Shown here one piece after another: positions 12,001 through 21,390 of a stretch of 64,000 nt of DNA. Origin of the DNA: Capitulum mitella (taxonomy: Eukaryota; Arthropoda; Thecostraca; Pollicipedomorpha; Pollicipedidae); assembly GCA_030062745.1 (NCBI GenBank), contig CP099850.1:5146001-5210000 (forward strand), read 5' to 3'. A program made the translations under genes and the position numbers. How positions within the stretch are numbered: position 1 is the stretch's first letter; each line of letters opens with the position of its first letter. The notes beneath the pieces were generated by a model that saw only the letters and a program-made list of their open reading frames with translations, had not been told where the DNA came from and searched no databases.

Positions 12001-15000
12001 GGGCCGGCAACAGCACTGCGTAGGCCGTACAGACCACAGCAGACCGGGCAGACCATAGCACCACAACAGACCGTGTAGGTCACTGCAGACAGCACGGTGA
12101 CGAGAAGGATTGGCCAGCTATAAGCGCCAGTTAACCAAACACAGAGAATGTGACATCCCGAAACAGGAAAATATCACGCACGTGTCATGCATGATGCCAT
12201 TTTACATGAAAACAGCAAAAGGCCCGGCCTGATTTAACATAGAAAAAGCATTACACGATGTATATAATGCCTCGCAAAAATCAGGGGCCTCACATCACTA
12301 CCAGCTGGTACTGTGATTCACCCTCCCCCTCCCCTGTCAGCAGGGCCTTTCTTCACTTGAATCGGCTGGTCCTGGGAGTTGGTCCTTCCAGTCAGTAGGG
12401 GGACTTCCCTCTCCATCAGCTGATCCCGGGGTTCGTCATTCCTACCAGCAGGGCCTCACCTTTCTATCAGCTGGTGCCGGGTTCAGCAGGGCCTCATCTT
12501 TCTGTCACCTGGTCCCGGGGATCAGCTGGGACTTCAGCCGTCCGTCAGTAGACCCGGGAATTAGAACCTCACCTCTCCATCAGCTGGTCCCGATGCTGCC
12601 GATGCTCCGCCTCCAGTTCGTCCAGCTCGGCCTGCAGCTCGCGCTGCCACAGCTCGGCCTCCTGCTCGGCGTCCACGGCCAGATCCTGCACCACCAGCCG
12701 CAGCGGAGTGCTGCTGAAGCCCTGGTCCTCGCGCAGACCCTTCAGCTCCCTCCAGCGGCGCAGGATCGACCTGCACACAGCCCGGGCGTGCGGTCAACGG
12801 CGTGTGACGACCACTCAGCCACCGGTGGCCGGGCACACCACAGCAGAAGGAACGTGAAAAAGGAGAAGCCATACCGTTGGCGAGGCAGCCATCTTGAGAT
12901 GACGCAGGTCCTGGCTACCACCCGCCCTCTCGTCCTCGTTAATCGTATTCCCGTAATATGGGGGCCTCAGGAGCCCCTGTATGTCTTTCGCTCGCAATTT
13001 CCACTTTTTTGTAAGACACTTCACGGAGTCTGGTCACTTTTCCTAGGTAATGTTTCCACGTATATCGCCAACTTTTCATAATTTTCATAACCCCATTTTG
13101 CCTAGGGGCGGAGCCAGGCCAAGTTTTTGGGAAGGCTTCAAGGCATTTTTGACACTGCTGCAGATGAAAAAATGGTTGCCAAGAATGAAACCCCTAAGAT
13201 GCGGCTTTAAAGTTGATATGAGTGAACACGCAAATAAATGGGCAAACGAAAAAATGCATTTCTGTTGATCTGAGGTTACTTCACAAGGCCGGGTTGAGGC
13301 CAAAAGTCTAAATTTGGTTTAAGGAACTTTCTGACGCCAATTTTCAACATAACTGATACGACATCTACGTTGCTCACCACACTGCCTTCTAACTGAATTT
13401 CTAGTTTCAGATCGATATCAGGTCAGGTCACGGAGCTATGACCTAAAATGTGCGGGTGTGTGCCCTATGTTATTACGGTCATAAACAGGATTTCTAGAAA
13501 TATGGCCGACTCTAATGTTTGGAAATGCCTTCATACCCAATGTAATGAACCCAAGGCAATTCCATAAGACTCTGGGGTCATCTGAGGTCATCTGAGATTA
13601 ACGGTCATAAGCTGACCTGGATCAGCATGCGACCACGACAGTTCCCCTTTTTCATGCTCCTGACGCCGCCTATCCCAACATTTTACGACAAAGTGTGATA
13701 CGGTTTGTACTTCTAAAGCATAGAATGGCTAGTAAATGCTTAGACATACTTTCTGTTTTCAAAACAAAAATATTCGTTCCATTTTCCAAGCCCTTTGAAC
13801 CCCTATGAGCTTCCCCAAAATCCCAAACTTATGGGCCAAAGGATAAGTCTCATCGACTGGCTCTCGATTCATCCCAATTGCATCAAAATAAGTTCATAAA
13901 AACCTGAGATAAAAAAAGTACAAAATACCTCTCTGGATTCTGCCCCCCCCCCCGTCACCTTTCGCAAGATTTTCAAAACTTCTTGTCATACAAATGAATT
14001 TCACGTCATGGCGAATCGAATGCAGTTCGTTGCCATCAGGTCAGACTGGTAATTCTCGAAATCTCGGGGGGGGGGGGCGAATAAGCTCTCTCACCAATAC
14101 AGGCGTGCGTCCTGGCGTTATGGGTACGGGGACAGGACAAACGCCTGATCCGCGTCTTTCTGACGGGAATAAAGAGCCAGCCTGGACCGATGCCACAGCC
14201 GGGGCAGTCCTCGCGACAGAACTGCGGCCGCGGCTCCTGACGAGAGCAGAGCAGCGCTGCGCCGCGGCCCGGCCGGCGTCCGACCTGCAGAGTCTGCGCT
14301 GCTGGCCGGCGGCCGTGTCCCGCTGGGCGCGCAGCCGCTGTATGGAGCTGACGTAGTCGTCGATGCGCCGGCGCTGGATCTGCTCCGACTGGTCGTCCGG
14401 CTCGGCCTGCTGCTGGCGAGCGGCCAGCACGCCGTCCCGCGCCCGCCGCACGGCCCACAGCCGCTGCGTCAGGCGCTCCACCGTGCCTTCGTCCACCTGC
14501 GCGGACATCGTAGAACGGTGACGATGTCGGGCAGGGAACCGCGGCAGGGACGGGCATAAAAGACACACAGAGTCCTCCTGCAGGGGACAGCGCATACGGG
14601 TCATTACAGCGTCAGACAGAGAACGGTGGCAGTGTCAGACAAAAAACGACGGCAGGGACGGACAAAGAAGATACATCGTACCTTCTTGGAGGAGACACCG
14701 TGAACACACGGAGGACTAACTGTTCAGAATAACAGGAGCAGAATCATTAGAGAAGCGGACAGACACGAAAAGGGACGAACCTGGACCCGCCACAGGGATG
14801 AATGCACGGCAAAGGGGCACACATAGGCCCCTCAGAAATGTTCTAACAGATCCCTCAGAAGGGCAGACATAAACCCTGGATCACCCCCTGCTCGGCGGTA
14901 TCCACGTCCACCTCAGGGACCGACTGCGACCGCACACCCCGGCGTCAGTCGAAACAGCGTCAGTACCCGCAACAGGAGCGGCTACCATGCCTTATCAGGA

Positions 15001-18000
15001 CAGAGACCGACACCACGCGGCGCCGACAGCGGGCGGCCCAGAGCCGCCCGGCCCGACGCCGCAGTCCGGCGCCAGCCTCGCCCGCCCGGCGCCGCGCGGT
15101 CGCCGGGACCCACCATCCTGGTGTACTCCGCGTGCAGCTCGGCGAGCGCGGCGGCCGCGCGCTGCTCCCGAGAGAACAGCGCGTGCTCCGCCAGCCGCAC
15201 GGACAGCACGTGCACGTGCAGCTGCAGCCGGAGGTCGTGCTCGCCGCGCGGCTCCGGCTCCTGCTGCAGCTGGTCCACGGTCGCCTGCCGCCGCCAGGCC
15301 GAGGTCGGACGAGGTCAGACGGAGGTCAGACGGACAACAGTCATGCCGTAATCGCGCTAACCGTCGGTCACCGTTATCAAGCCCATGCCGAACATGGGGA
15401 CGGAACGTGTAAAAGTGGGTTTCGTAAGCGCATTCCAATAAGTCGAAAGCCACTTGGCAAATGCATATGAACGGGTAATCTGTTTACCTTTTCGTTAAAG
15501 TAGCTGAAGACTGGGCAATGAATTCCAGTATGTGAAGCATACATTTAACAGTGTCTGCAGAAAAAAAGAAGAGTTATGCATGTCTTGAGGTTGCTTCTAT
15601 CGCATTTTCTTTGAAATGCGCTGAGCTGCACTCACGGGCAGATAGTCTGTGAGCACGTCATCCGAGACGTCCTTGTAGTCATGGTGGCAGGGACGATTAA
15701 GGAGCGGGTCCGGGAGACAGATCAACTGGCCATCCTCTCCGAACCAAGACCTGGGGTAGATAAGCATCAGTTATAACGAACCAAGAGGAGCGGATCAGGG
15801 AGAGAAATCACCTGGCCGTCCTCCTCGAACCAAGATCTGGGACAGACATACACCAGTTATAACGAACCAAGGCACAGCAAAAGTACGGACCAACCTCTCG
15901 GCTGCATCGTATTGCCACCAATGTCAGGACTCCAGTGTTAGTCTGCCATTTCTGGGGACGGCAGGGCCAGGGCAGACCATCTTGCCGTAGTCCAGGCATG
16001 TCGCTACCACGCTGCACTATCAGTATGACGGTCTGAAGGTCTGCCGATCCGCCACCCTGCCGGTCCGGAGGTCTTCCATTCTGTCCGCCCGTCGGTGTGC
16101 CGGCCTGCTGGTCGGCCGGTCTGTCGGTCTGTCCGTTCGTCAGTCGACAGTCTGTCGGTCTGCCTGCGGTGCGGACCTGCCCGAGTGTCGCAGGAGCCGG
16201 TTCTCCAGTTTGTGCAGGTTGCGGGACGGCTGGAGAGCCCGGTGCGCCACGTAGATGCCGTCCTCGGCCAGGTCCCGCAGCCGAACCCCGGGCGGCAGCC
16301 GCTCCTCCACGGCCGCTGCGGAACGGCAGATAGCAGACTCAGCCGTGAGACACACAGCAGGTACAGGAGACAAAACCGTCAGACACACGGCAGACATAAG
16401 GCGCACACAGACATCAGATACACATCAGACACAAAAACAAAACAGCTGTCCAATACACGGCCGACACAGCAGGCACAGCCGTCCGACGCACAGCAGACAC
16501 AACAGAGCCGTCCGGTTCACAACAGACAGCAGAGATGTCCGACACGCACAGACACAGCAGACACAGACGTCCGGTACGCAGAGGAGCCAGAGAGGTCGGT
16601 CTCGGCTCGGAAGGCAGCCAGCCACCGCGGACTCACCGGGCACCAGAGACGGCGTGAAGTACAGCTCGGCCTCGCGCTCCAGCTGGGTCTTCCTCGACAG
16701 GGTCTGCGCCGGCACGTGAAGGGTCAGCGACTCCATCTCGCCCCCGAGCAGCTCCACCAGAGGCCGGGATTCACCGCTCTCCTCGTCTGAAACACGGCCG
16801 CGTCAGGTCAACTCAGCGGCCCCCACACGTAGCGGGATTTACTGTTCTCATCAACAGCAACGAACGGGACAAGTCCCATCAGCGGCCCCAATATATGACT
16901 GTATTTACTGTTCAGATATGAAACACGGCGTCACGTCGGGCCACGGACGTGGTTTCGCCAAAGCATGATCTCTTCACCAGAGGCACTGGTCAAGTGACGT
17001 CAGGCCAGGTCAGTGGACTCGGATGTGTGTCTGACATCGATGGCTTGAAAATTCTTACTTCCTTTTGGTAGTACGGTTACTGGCCCAATACCCGCTGTTC
17101 GCAAGAATACACAGGTCACAACGTAATGGCTTTCATACATTGAGTCTCAGAGGCAACGGGACGCCAAAGCGTCATTAAAAGCATGTATTATGCTTCTGAG
17201 ATTCATTGCTCTGTTTTTCTGTTCTGTTTTACTGTTAGCTGCAATTTACAACTGATCCACCACTCAACTACGCGTAAGTTCTGCGGTGACGAGGTCTAAG
17301 AAATACGGTCGTCGTGAGAAGGCCAGCCGAACCTTTGGAACAAGCCCTAAACTGGAAGAGACGACAACCGGAGGGTGAAGTCTCTGCCCTGACCTGATCA
17401 GTGCCCCCAGGTTGGGGCTCTGACCTGGGGGACTGACCTGGCGGGGCAGAGGGCGGCGTGGCCGGCCGCTGGGCGGCCTGCACTGGGTCGTCCCAGACGC
17501 GGCAGAAGAAGTCGTACGCCTGGATGGTCGACGGGCCCGCCTGGGAGCAGCCAGAGGTCAGGCGGCGTCTCCAGTATTGCCAGTCACACAAAACAGCCCA
17601 CGGAGCCAGCCGGTCATGGCATAACACTGCGCTGGGCGCCCTGCACTCCCCAACACAATCAGGTCGGTGTCGGGGTCAGATGTACGTCACAGTCCTCACA
17701 AACCTAGGCGATTATCCCAGTCCCTTAGTCATATGTCACAGGTGATTATCCCAGCCCCAAGTCAGAGGCCTCGGGACGGGACACCCTGGGGCGGTCATGT
17801 CCCTGCCTGCTGGTGCCACGCTGTACCCGGTCCAATCCCTGCTGCTAGTGCCACCCTGTACCTCGTCCAGTCCCTGCTCCTAGTGCAACCCTGTGACCGG
17901 TCCTGTCCGTGCCTGCTGGTGCCACCCTGTGACCGGTCCTTTCCGTGCCTGCTGGTGCCACCTTGTGGTCGGTCCTGTCCCTGCTGCTGGTGCCACCCTG

Positions 18001-20253
18001 TACCCGGTCCAGTCCCCGTGCACTGGTTTCACCTGGCTGGCGGCCCTGCTGGCCAGGTAGGCGTCGTACGGCCGGTTGGTGCCGCCCTCCCTCAGCGCGT
18101 CGAACCGGGTCGGCGGGTGCGCACGACCCTTGCGCTGGGCGCGGCCGTGGCCCTTGATCTGCGGACACGTCAGGTCCGATCAGGTCCGCGGCCCCGTCGC
18201 CCGTGACCTGAGGCGGTCCTGCTGCGGCCGGTCGGTCACAGCAGGCCGCAGTCGGCCGAGAGCAGGTCACATCTGCTGCAGTACACAAGCGGCCGGGGCG
18301 AGTCACGCCGGTGATCGTACCAGACAGGATACTCCCGCACAGGGGATTACGGGGTCACAAAGACGTCTGAAGTGTTTCCGTTGTTAAAAAAGGACGATAG
18401 CAGAGAATGTGGACGCCAAAACGCTGTACCTGCTATACGTACACATCCCTTCCTGTGAACCGTCCTGTGCACACACCAAGGTTGGAAAAAGTGTGCTTTT
18501 TGGCATTGAAGAACACCAGAAAATATATGTTCCAAAGACATTTCATGCTCCAAAAATCCGATCTTGTGCCTCCATCAAAAAGCTGCATTAAAGCAGCCCA
18601 ATTCTGCGAGCAAATGGCAGTCTCCATACAGCAAGAATCAAGACTGACACTAAGAATGCCAACTTACACCAGCAATGCTTTTTGCAAAATTTTGTGCTCC
18701 AAAACAGGAATTATGTTCCGACGACAAGATTAAAAGCCTAATTTCCAACCCTGGCCCACAATGCTGTGTTTGTGCGGTCAGTACCTCTGCCTTGCTCAGA
18801 CGCTTCTGCAGTACGCTCCGGAAGTGCTCCTGCCCGACGGTGGAGAGGCGGCGGGGCGCGACGGCCGGCGCGCGCGGCGAGTCGCCGCCGCCGCCCTCGT
18901 CCGGCTCGCTGGGCCGGCCAGTGGACGGGCCGGCCTCGTCCGGCGACTCGGCGCGCCGGAACGTCGGGATCTCCTCCGGGTCGCTCTGCCGACAGACGGC
19001 GGCGCTGGGCGGCGGCCCGAAGGCGGCGGCCGACGGCCCGCACCTGACCCCGGGTCACTCGGCCTCAGGACAGGACCGACGAGAAACTGCTGCCGGTTCG
19101 AGTCAGGTCGCCACGTTTTTTCTATCTCGGTTAGCTCCATGATAATGCCCGGTGACGCCACGCAGATGCTGTACTAAAAATAGCACATTTAGTTCACAAA
19201 TTTTTAGCATTCCCGATAATTTTTCCAAACACATGTTCAAACTCTGCGCCAAGGCATGAGACATTACACTATTCTTCACCGCAAGGGATCACAAAGCACG
19301 CAGTCAAGGGACCGGCCGTGGAAGCACTGACAGTGGACAGGCCGGCTGTGGACAGACCGGCGGTGGACAGACCAGCGGCGGACAGACTGGCGGAGGACGG
19401 ACTGGCAGCGGATGGACCCGCAGTGGACAGACCAGCGGTAGATAGACCATCGCTGGACCGACCAGCGGCGGATGGACCGGCGGTGGACAGATCGGCGGTG
19501 AGGGAACCGGTACTGGACGGCCCGGCTGTGGACGGACGGTCAGCGCGCGGCGGACAGCCGCCAGCGGATGGACTGGTCGTCGTGGGAGGCGGATCGGGAC
19601 GGGCGACAGGCCGGAGCTCGGGGTTACTCACGCTCTCGGCAGCCTGCTGCAGGGATTCGTCCTGGCTACTGGTGTCTCTTCGGCGGCTGCGCCTGTCCCG
19701 AATGTGCTCCAGCATGCTCTCTGACTCATCAATTGACTTTTGTGTCATGGTTTTGCTGATCCATGATACTGACTTCATCCTTGACACCTAGGAGATCATG
19801 GCCACAGTATGGTACACATAGCTTAGCCTTTTAGATTACAATGATGGCCAATTATGTCCAGTATTATGCTGCTTTGTTCCCTTCCAAATCTTGGAAGATT
19901 TAGATACATTTCATATTTGGATATCTAAAGCTGTGTGTATATATACATCTATATTAAGCAAAACATTAATAGCCTCTAATTAATGATACACTGAACTCAG
20001 GCAAACTTCCTAAGGAATGCACAATCAAAATGGTTCATATGTAACAATATCCTAAAGCTATATATATTTTACAGTATACATTAGGATATATTAGGATGAT
20101 GAAAATGATCAGTTCATACACAGTAATCAAGTTTTAATGTGATCTCTCCAAAACGTCCTTACAGGCTACCTTAATCTCTCTGTCATTTACCGGCTGAGAT
20201 CTTCTAGATGAAACCAATGATGGGGATCCTTTCCCATCATATTCAGAGTCCAT
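1..20253 (-). CDS. CC2D2A: CC2D2A, ciliary transition-zone coiled-coil and C2 domain protein; 3' end beyond left edge
   Basis: Scaffold protein of the MKS/tectonic complex at the ciliary transition zone, by family knowledge. Exons in transcript order: 20253-20191, 19787-19632, 19173-19115 (tentative), 19043-18785, 18158-18033, 17540-17438, 16786-16637, 16315-16177, 15750-15636, 15284-15114, 14496-14285, 12770-12573, 11906-11789, 11428-11196, 10763-10521, 10145-9872, 9304-9098, 8661-8474, 7650-7554, 7096-6979, 6629-6494, 6135-5946, 5601-5425, 5048-4871, 4521-4403, 4098-4002, 3651-3500, 2991-2753, 2294-2150, 33-1. Phases join throughout and sum to exactly 1565 codons; vertebrate proteins have about 1620. 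Diagnostic stretches: AGDEEEHAILLCNFF, IPEGYTAYVLT and EDGIYVAHRALQPSRN. The start is ATG at 20253, opening MDSEYDGKGS. Least certain are the tentative exon and the acceptors at 11428 and 10145. Confidence 0.93.
119..1331 (+). mobile_element. piggyBac-like non-autonomous element, copy 1
   Basis: A 1213-bp element lies between TTAA at 115-118 and TTAA at 1332-1335. Its ends start CCCG and share an inverted motif GACTGGGGGG followed by CAGTTGACTGCCCCCC; the left end lacks about 30 bp present in the right-end repeat. Internally it contains repeated GACCTGACCT/AGGTCA palindromes. TTAA duplication plus CCC-starting ends is the signature of the piggyBac superfamily. It carries no transposase. Two further copies occur at 46504-48262 (inverted) and 48660-49876 (same orientation). 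It sits in the last CC2D2A intron seen here. Confidence 0.8.
1632..2211 (-). repeat. 62-bp minisatellite made of CC2D2A exon end plus 5' splice site
   Basis: Nine units of about 62 bp. The most upstream in transcript sense is the real exon end (2211-2150). The other eight form the head of the intron. Each unit holds the sense sequence CGCCGCCTACAAG followed by GTACGG (one unit has CTACCAG), so every unit keeps the donor. Because 62 is not a multiple of 3, the frame rotates, yet no frame is closed across the array. Confidence 0.9.
2753..5601 (-). other. CC2D2A: CC2D2A C-terminal transglutaminase-like region
   Basis: Exons 5601-5425, 5048-4871, 4521-4403, 4098-4002, 3651-3500 and 2991-2753 (about residues 1186-1505) encode the long conserved C-terminal part: LTDEATDRWLWNPCTGERR, then VGCLISAEN, WANTQVYGQPASMSFDVN and ERRLRDHVQTWRQRSNW. 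This region is recognised in the family as a transglutaminase-like fold without the full catalytic set. Exon 2991-2753 must splice at GTGAGG within the last TGG codon; without splicing a TGA follows at once. Joined to 2294-2150 it reads WTPWNRSCSDALRRMLPLLE, as in the vertebrate protein. Confidence 0.9.
5946..7096 (-). other. CC2D2A: CC2D2A C2 domain exons
   Basis: Exons 7096-6979, 6629-6494 and 6135-5946 (about residues 1038-1185) form the C2 beta-sandwich. Visible: DLRLICHVVRAFNVPVRRD (first strands), VRPFMELTFQRNTVRSN, then AEGANPTWNQDLKLPV, the typical C2 'NPxWN' turn, followed by VIYLSLQDEVLVDLLEDD and RRWLADLRIPFSTLYINGR. Calcium-ligand aspartates are not all obvious. In this family the C2 domain is thought to serve in protein or membrane contact. 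Confidence 0.9.
8010..8510 (-). repeat. ~43-bp minisatellite carrying exon end and GTCAGT donor (CC2D2A intron head)
   Basis: About eleven units of 39-46 bp (one about 60 bp) begin in the 3' end of exon 8661-8474 and continue to about 8010. The sense core is CCCCGACATCGGGTCAGT, which is the exon end plus donor. Many units keep GTCAGT exactly; the most distal have decayed (for example to ATCAGT or GCCAGT). The exon's own copy encodes VREDQVPDIG, matching the conserved VPSIG block of the family, so the exon copy is the ancestral one. Confidence 0.85.
9714..9900 (-). repeat. ~50-bp repeat carrying exon end and GTGAGT donor (CC2D2A)
   Basis: Four units of about 47-52 bp. The exon copy ends at 9872 with sense CATGACCTG then GTGAGT. 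The next copy (about 9816-9860) keeps CATGACCTGGTGAGT; the third has lost the donor; the fourth has GTGAAT. The units also share CAGTCTGACCTC from the exon. Confidence 0.75.
9872..11428 (-). other. CC2D2A: CC2D2A N-terminal C2-like region
   Basis: Exons 11428-11196, 10763-10521 and 10145-9872 (about residues 624-873) carry the divergent first C2 module: VLFDKFVCAPSQTLAEIKTR, then AFLGGREVSRTRPQPLSQD and HLWVCEEGSLSSHVIAKV, then the block QLQAAVCWGLDEETGAVL, which matches the family's SVAWAV-type motif. The 10145 acceptor was chosen because it alone restores phase and leaves no stop. The loop it adds (PPGVLRQSRDLPHRPAGVG) is shorter than in vertebrates. A GGC repeat encodes a glycine run near 10060-10078. 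Confidence 0.75.
10719..10974 (-). repeat. 76-bp repeat carrying acceptor and exon start (CC2D2A)
   Basis: Four units (10719-10794, 10795-10845 with a 25-bp deletion, 10846-10921, and a diverged partial unit to about 10974). The first holds the real acceptor and the start of exon 10763-10521. The third repeats the same acceptor and exon start almost exactly, giving a second potential 3' splice site 127 bp upstream in the transcript. Confidence 0.85.
11605..11788 (-). repeat. ~45-bp minisatellite at intron head after exon 11906-11789
   Basis: About four units of 40-48 bp start at the splice donor itself (sense GTGGGGGTGCCGC) and repeat the motif GGGACCGGCACGGTGG with variations. Unlike the neighbouring cases no coding sequence is included, but units carry GTGGGG/GTGGGA strings resembling the donor. 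Confidence 0.65.
12340..12600 (-). repeat. ~36-75-bp repeat carrying exon end and GTGAGG donor (CC2D2A)
   Basis: The end of exon 12770-12573 (sense GACCAGCTGATGGAGAG then GTGAGG) recurs downstream in the intron near 12492-12518, 12455-12481, 12400-12431 and, more diverged, 12348-12380. The copy at 12455-12481 reads CCAGCTGATAGAAAG then GTGAGG, a complete donor. Spacers have drifted, so the array is older than the one at 1632. Confidence 0.75.
13020..13960 (+). repeat. old interspersed repeat ('family B'), unoccupied copy
   Basis: This AT-richer stretch in a CC2D2A intron aligns by eye, in order, with three separated pieces at about 45880-46499, 48267-48655 and 49881 onward. Shared landmarks include TTCAACTTGATATGAGTG-like text near 13210, CAGATCGATATCAGGTCAGG near 13415 and GGTTCTC/GGCTCTCGATTCAT near 13860. 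No coding capacity is visible. It serves as the unoccupied counterpart of the site holding two TTAA elements. Confidence 0.6.
15701..15872 (-). repeat. 86-bp tandem duplication containing part of a CC2D2A exon
   Basis: Unit 15701-15786 contains the 5' half of exon 15750-15636 with its acceptor. Unit 15787-15872 is a diverged copy lying upstream in the transcript. The copy still has an acceptor-like CCCAG followed by a reading frame SWFEEDGQVISLPDPLL, against SWFGEDGQLICLPDPLL in the exon, but has no donor and soon stops. It is a decaying partial exon. Confidence 0.85.
16320..16620 (+). repeat. degenerate CAGACACAGCAGACA-type simple repeat
   Basis: The intron between exons 16786-16637 and 16315-16177 is filled with variants of CAGACACAGCAGACA. 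Nothing else is seen in it. Confidence 0.6.
17800..18030 (-). repeat. ~33-bp minisatellite at intron head after exon 18158-18033
   Basis: About six to seven units of a GC-rich repeat, sense core GGTGGCACCAGCAG with CAGGGACAGGACCGG spacers, begin within about 30 bp of the donor at 18032. No exon sequence is included. Confidence 0.7.
19115..19173 (-). CDS. CC2D2A: tentative small CC2D2A exon (59 nt)
   Basis: This candidate resolves the phase mismatch between the exons ending at 19632 and starting at 19043. It follows a pyrimidine-rich acceptor ending TTTTTAG, enters in phase 0, leaves in phase 2 and has donor GTGGCG. It would encode YSICVASPGIIMELTEIEKT. The donor is not strong and no homology supports it. 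The alternative is that exon 2 continues through the open 15-bp repeat region (19310-19545) to a weak donor near 19285. An RNA read would decide. Confidence 0.35.
19310..19545 (-). repeat. 15-bp minisatellite, open reading frame in sense with CC2D2A
   Basis: Repeats of about 15 bp on the plus strand read GTGGACAGACCGGCG with variations. In the CC2D2A sense they read as an open STAGLSTAGP-type peptide in the same frame as exon 19787-19632, without stop until near 19269. Either this is a retained or coding low-complexity segment, or an intronic array that happens to be open. Confidence 0.75.
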
Positions 20254-21390
20254 GTTTTCTTAAATGTAACTCTTCAGCCGCTTAAACTGGCATTAAATCT
20301 GTCAATGGTCATGAGTGTCAACTTGAAATGGTGGATTTTTAATGTGCTGTTCTGGAAAACAAAAGCAATAATTAAATGTACAATCCAGGTGATTAACAAC
20401 ATGGCCACTGACACTGGTCTTCAGGGGCAGATTCTTAAGCCATCTTGGAATAGGAACAATGCTTAGGGACCAATAATGACATACATAGCACAAGTTTTGA
20501 AAATGTGCCACACAATACTGGCAGAGTTTTGAATGTCTTCAGGAAGATTTAAAATGTTAGAAATTGATGCACATAGCATCTTTTTCATGTTCTCATTTCA
20601 TGTGCATTATTATCCATTTGGCCAAAAAACAGCAATGTTTAGGATTTACACCCCAAATTAAAAACAACTATATGCCCTAATTAATGCATTAGGCAGCAGT
20701 CTACGTACTATCTCTACCCACTTCCTATGGCCATATGGCAATTTTGGTTTATGTAAAACTCCTAAAATAAAGATAAGTAATATATCTAAGCTACGGTTTG
20801 TGTCCCGTCTCAAGCCCACACACAATGCACTTGAACACTCGCAATCCCGGCACCGAAATGACAAGCTACTCGGCACCTAACAGAAGCAATACATAAAAAG
20901 TCATGCACTGATAACTGCAAACAGCTGCAATGGCACGCTCAGCCAGTACATTTCTAGGGTTCCCACCTTACGACCGCTCGCATCGCCCGCCCCACCAGTG
21001 GATCGCTGCTGGAATGTAAACAAACCGGTGTGCCATCTTTAGGGCGACCTTGGAATCAGCTACTAAATATTTTAGTACTTTCCTAATTTGACCACAGCCA
21101 AATTCGAAGTTTCTGGCTTCTTAAGTGACATACTGTCGATAATATGTGGAATTTGCCTGGTCTTCCAATCCTCATTGGTTTATCTACTTCTCTTGAAAAT
21201 ACTAAATATTAAAAACAGAATTATATAAAACAGCCGACATTTACGGTGTGCTTGAAACGTTCAGGACGCAATCGGCTTGCTTCAAATGTTATGATATTCA
21301 TAGCATTTGAATTGCACTCACATATGCTAAAGGTCATATTTGCAAGTATCGGATGCTAGTGTTTAAATGCGTAACCATATCATACACTAA
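20254..21390. promoter_or_regulatory. shared divergent promoter region of CC2D2A and BRD7/9
   Basis: The two start codons lie 1137 bp apart on opposite strands. The interval is AT-rich with one GC-richer patch near 20960-21060. That patch holds a GC box, GCCCGCCCC (20985-20993), and TGCCATCTTT (21031-21040), which resembles a reversed YY1 core. No TATA box at a convincing distance was seen. Transcription start sites cannot be placed from sequence alone. The head-to-head layout is direct; shared control is inference. Confidence 0.5.

Larger units (their letters stand above)
11789..15284 (-). other. CC2D2A: CC2D2A coiled-coil exons
   Basis: Exons 15284-15114, 14496-14285, 12770-12573 and 11906-11789 encode roughly residues 391-623. 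The sequence is helical and heptad-like, rich in Q, E, R and L (LAARQQQAEPDDQSEQIQ, then ELQAELDELEAEHRQHRDQ). The segment LKGLREDQGFSSTPLRL matches the conserved block preceding the C2-like region of CC2D2A proteins. The 1.5 kb intron 12771-14284 holds an old repeat (see 13020-13960). Confidence 0.85.
18785..20253 (-). other. CC2D2A: CC2D2A N-terminal exons (low-complexity, AT-rich start)
   Basis: The first two exons (20253-20191 and 19787-19632) are AT-rich, unlike the rest of the gene. They encode a charged region with the runs DRRSRRRDTSSQDESLQQ. Exon 19043-18785 encodes an acidic, proline/glycine-rich stretch (SDPEEIPTFRR, then EDEGGGGDSPR-like sequence) ending SVLQKRLSKAE. The N-terminus of this family is poorly conserved, so assignment rests on splice phase and position. 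The exon at 19043 needs an incoming phase of 2, while 19632 leaves phase 0, so a small exon must lie between them or the donor differs. Confidence 0.7.
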
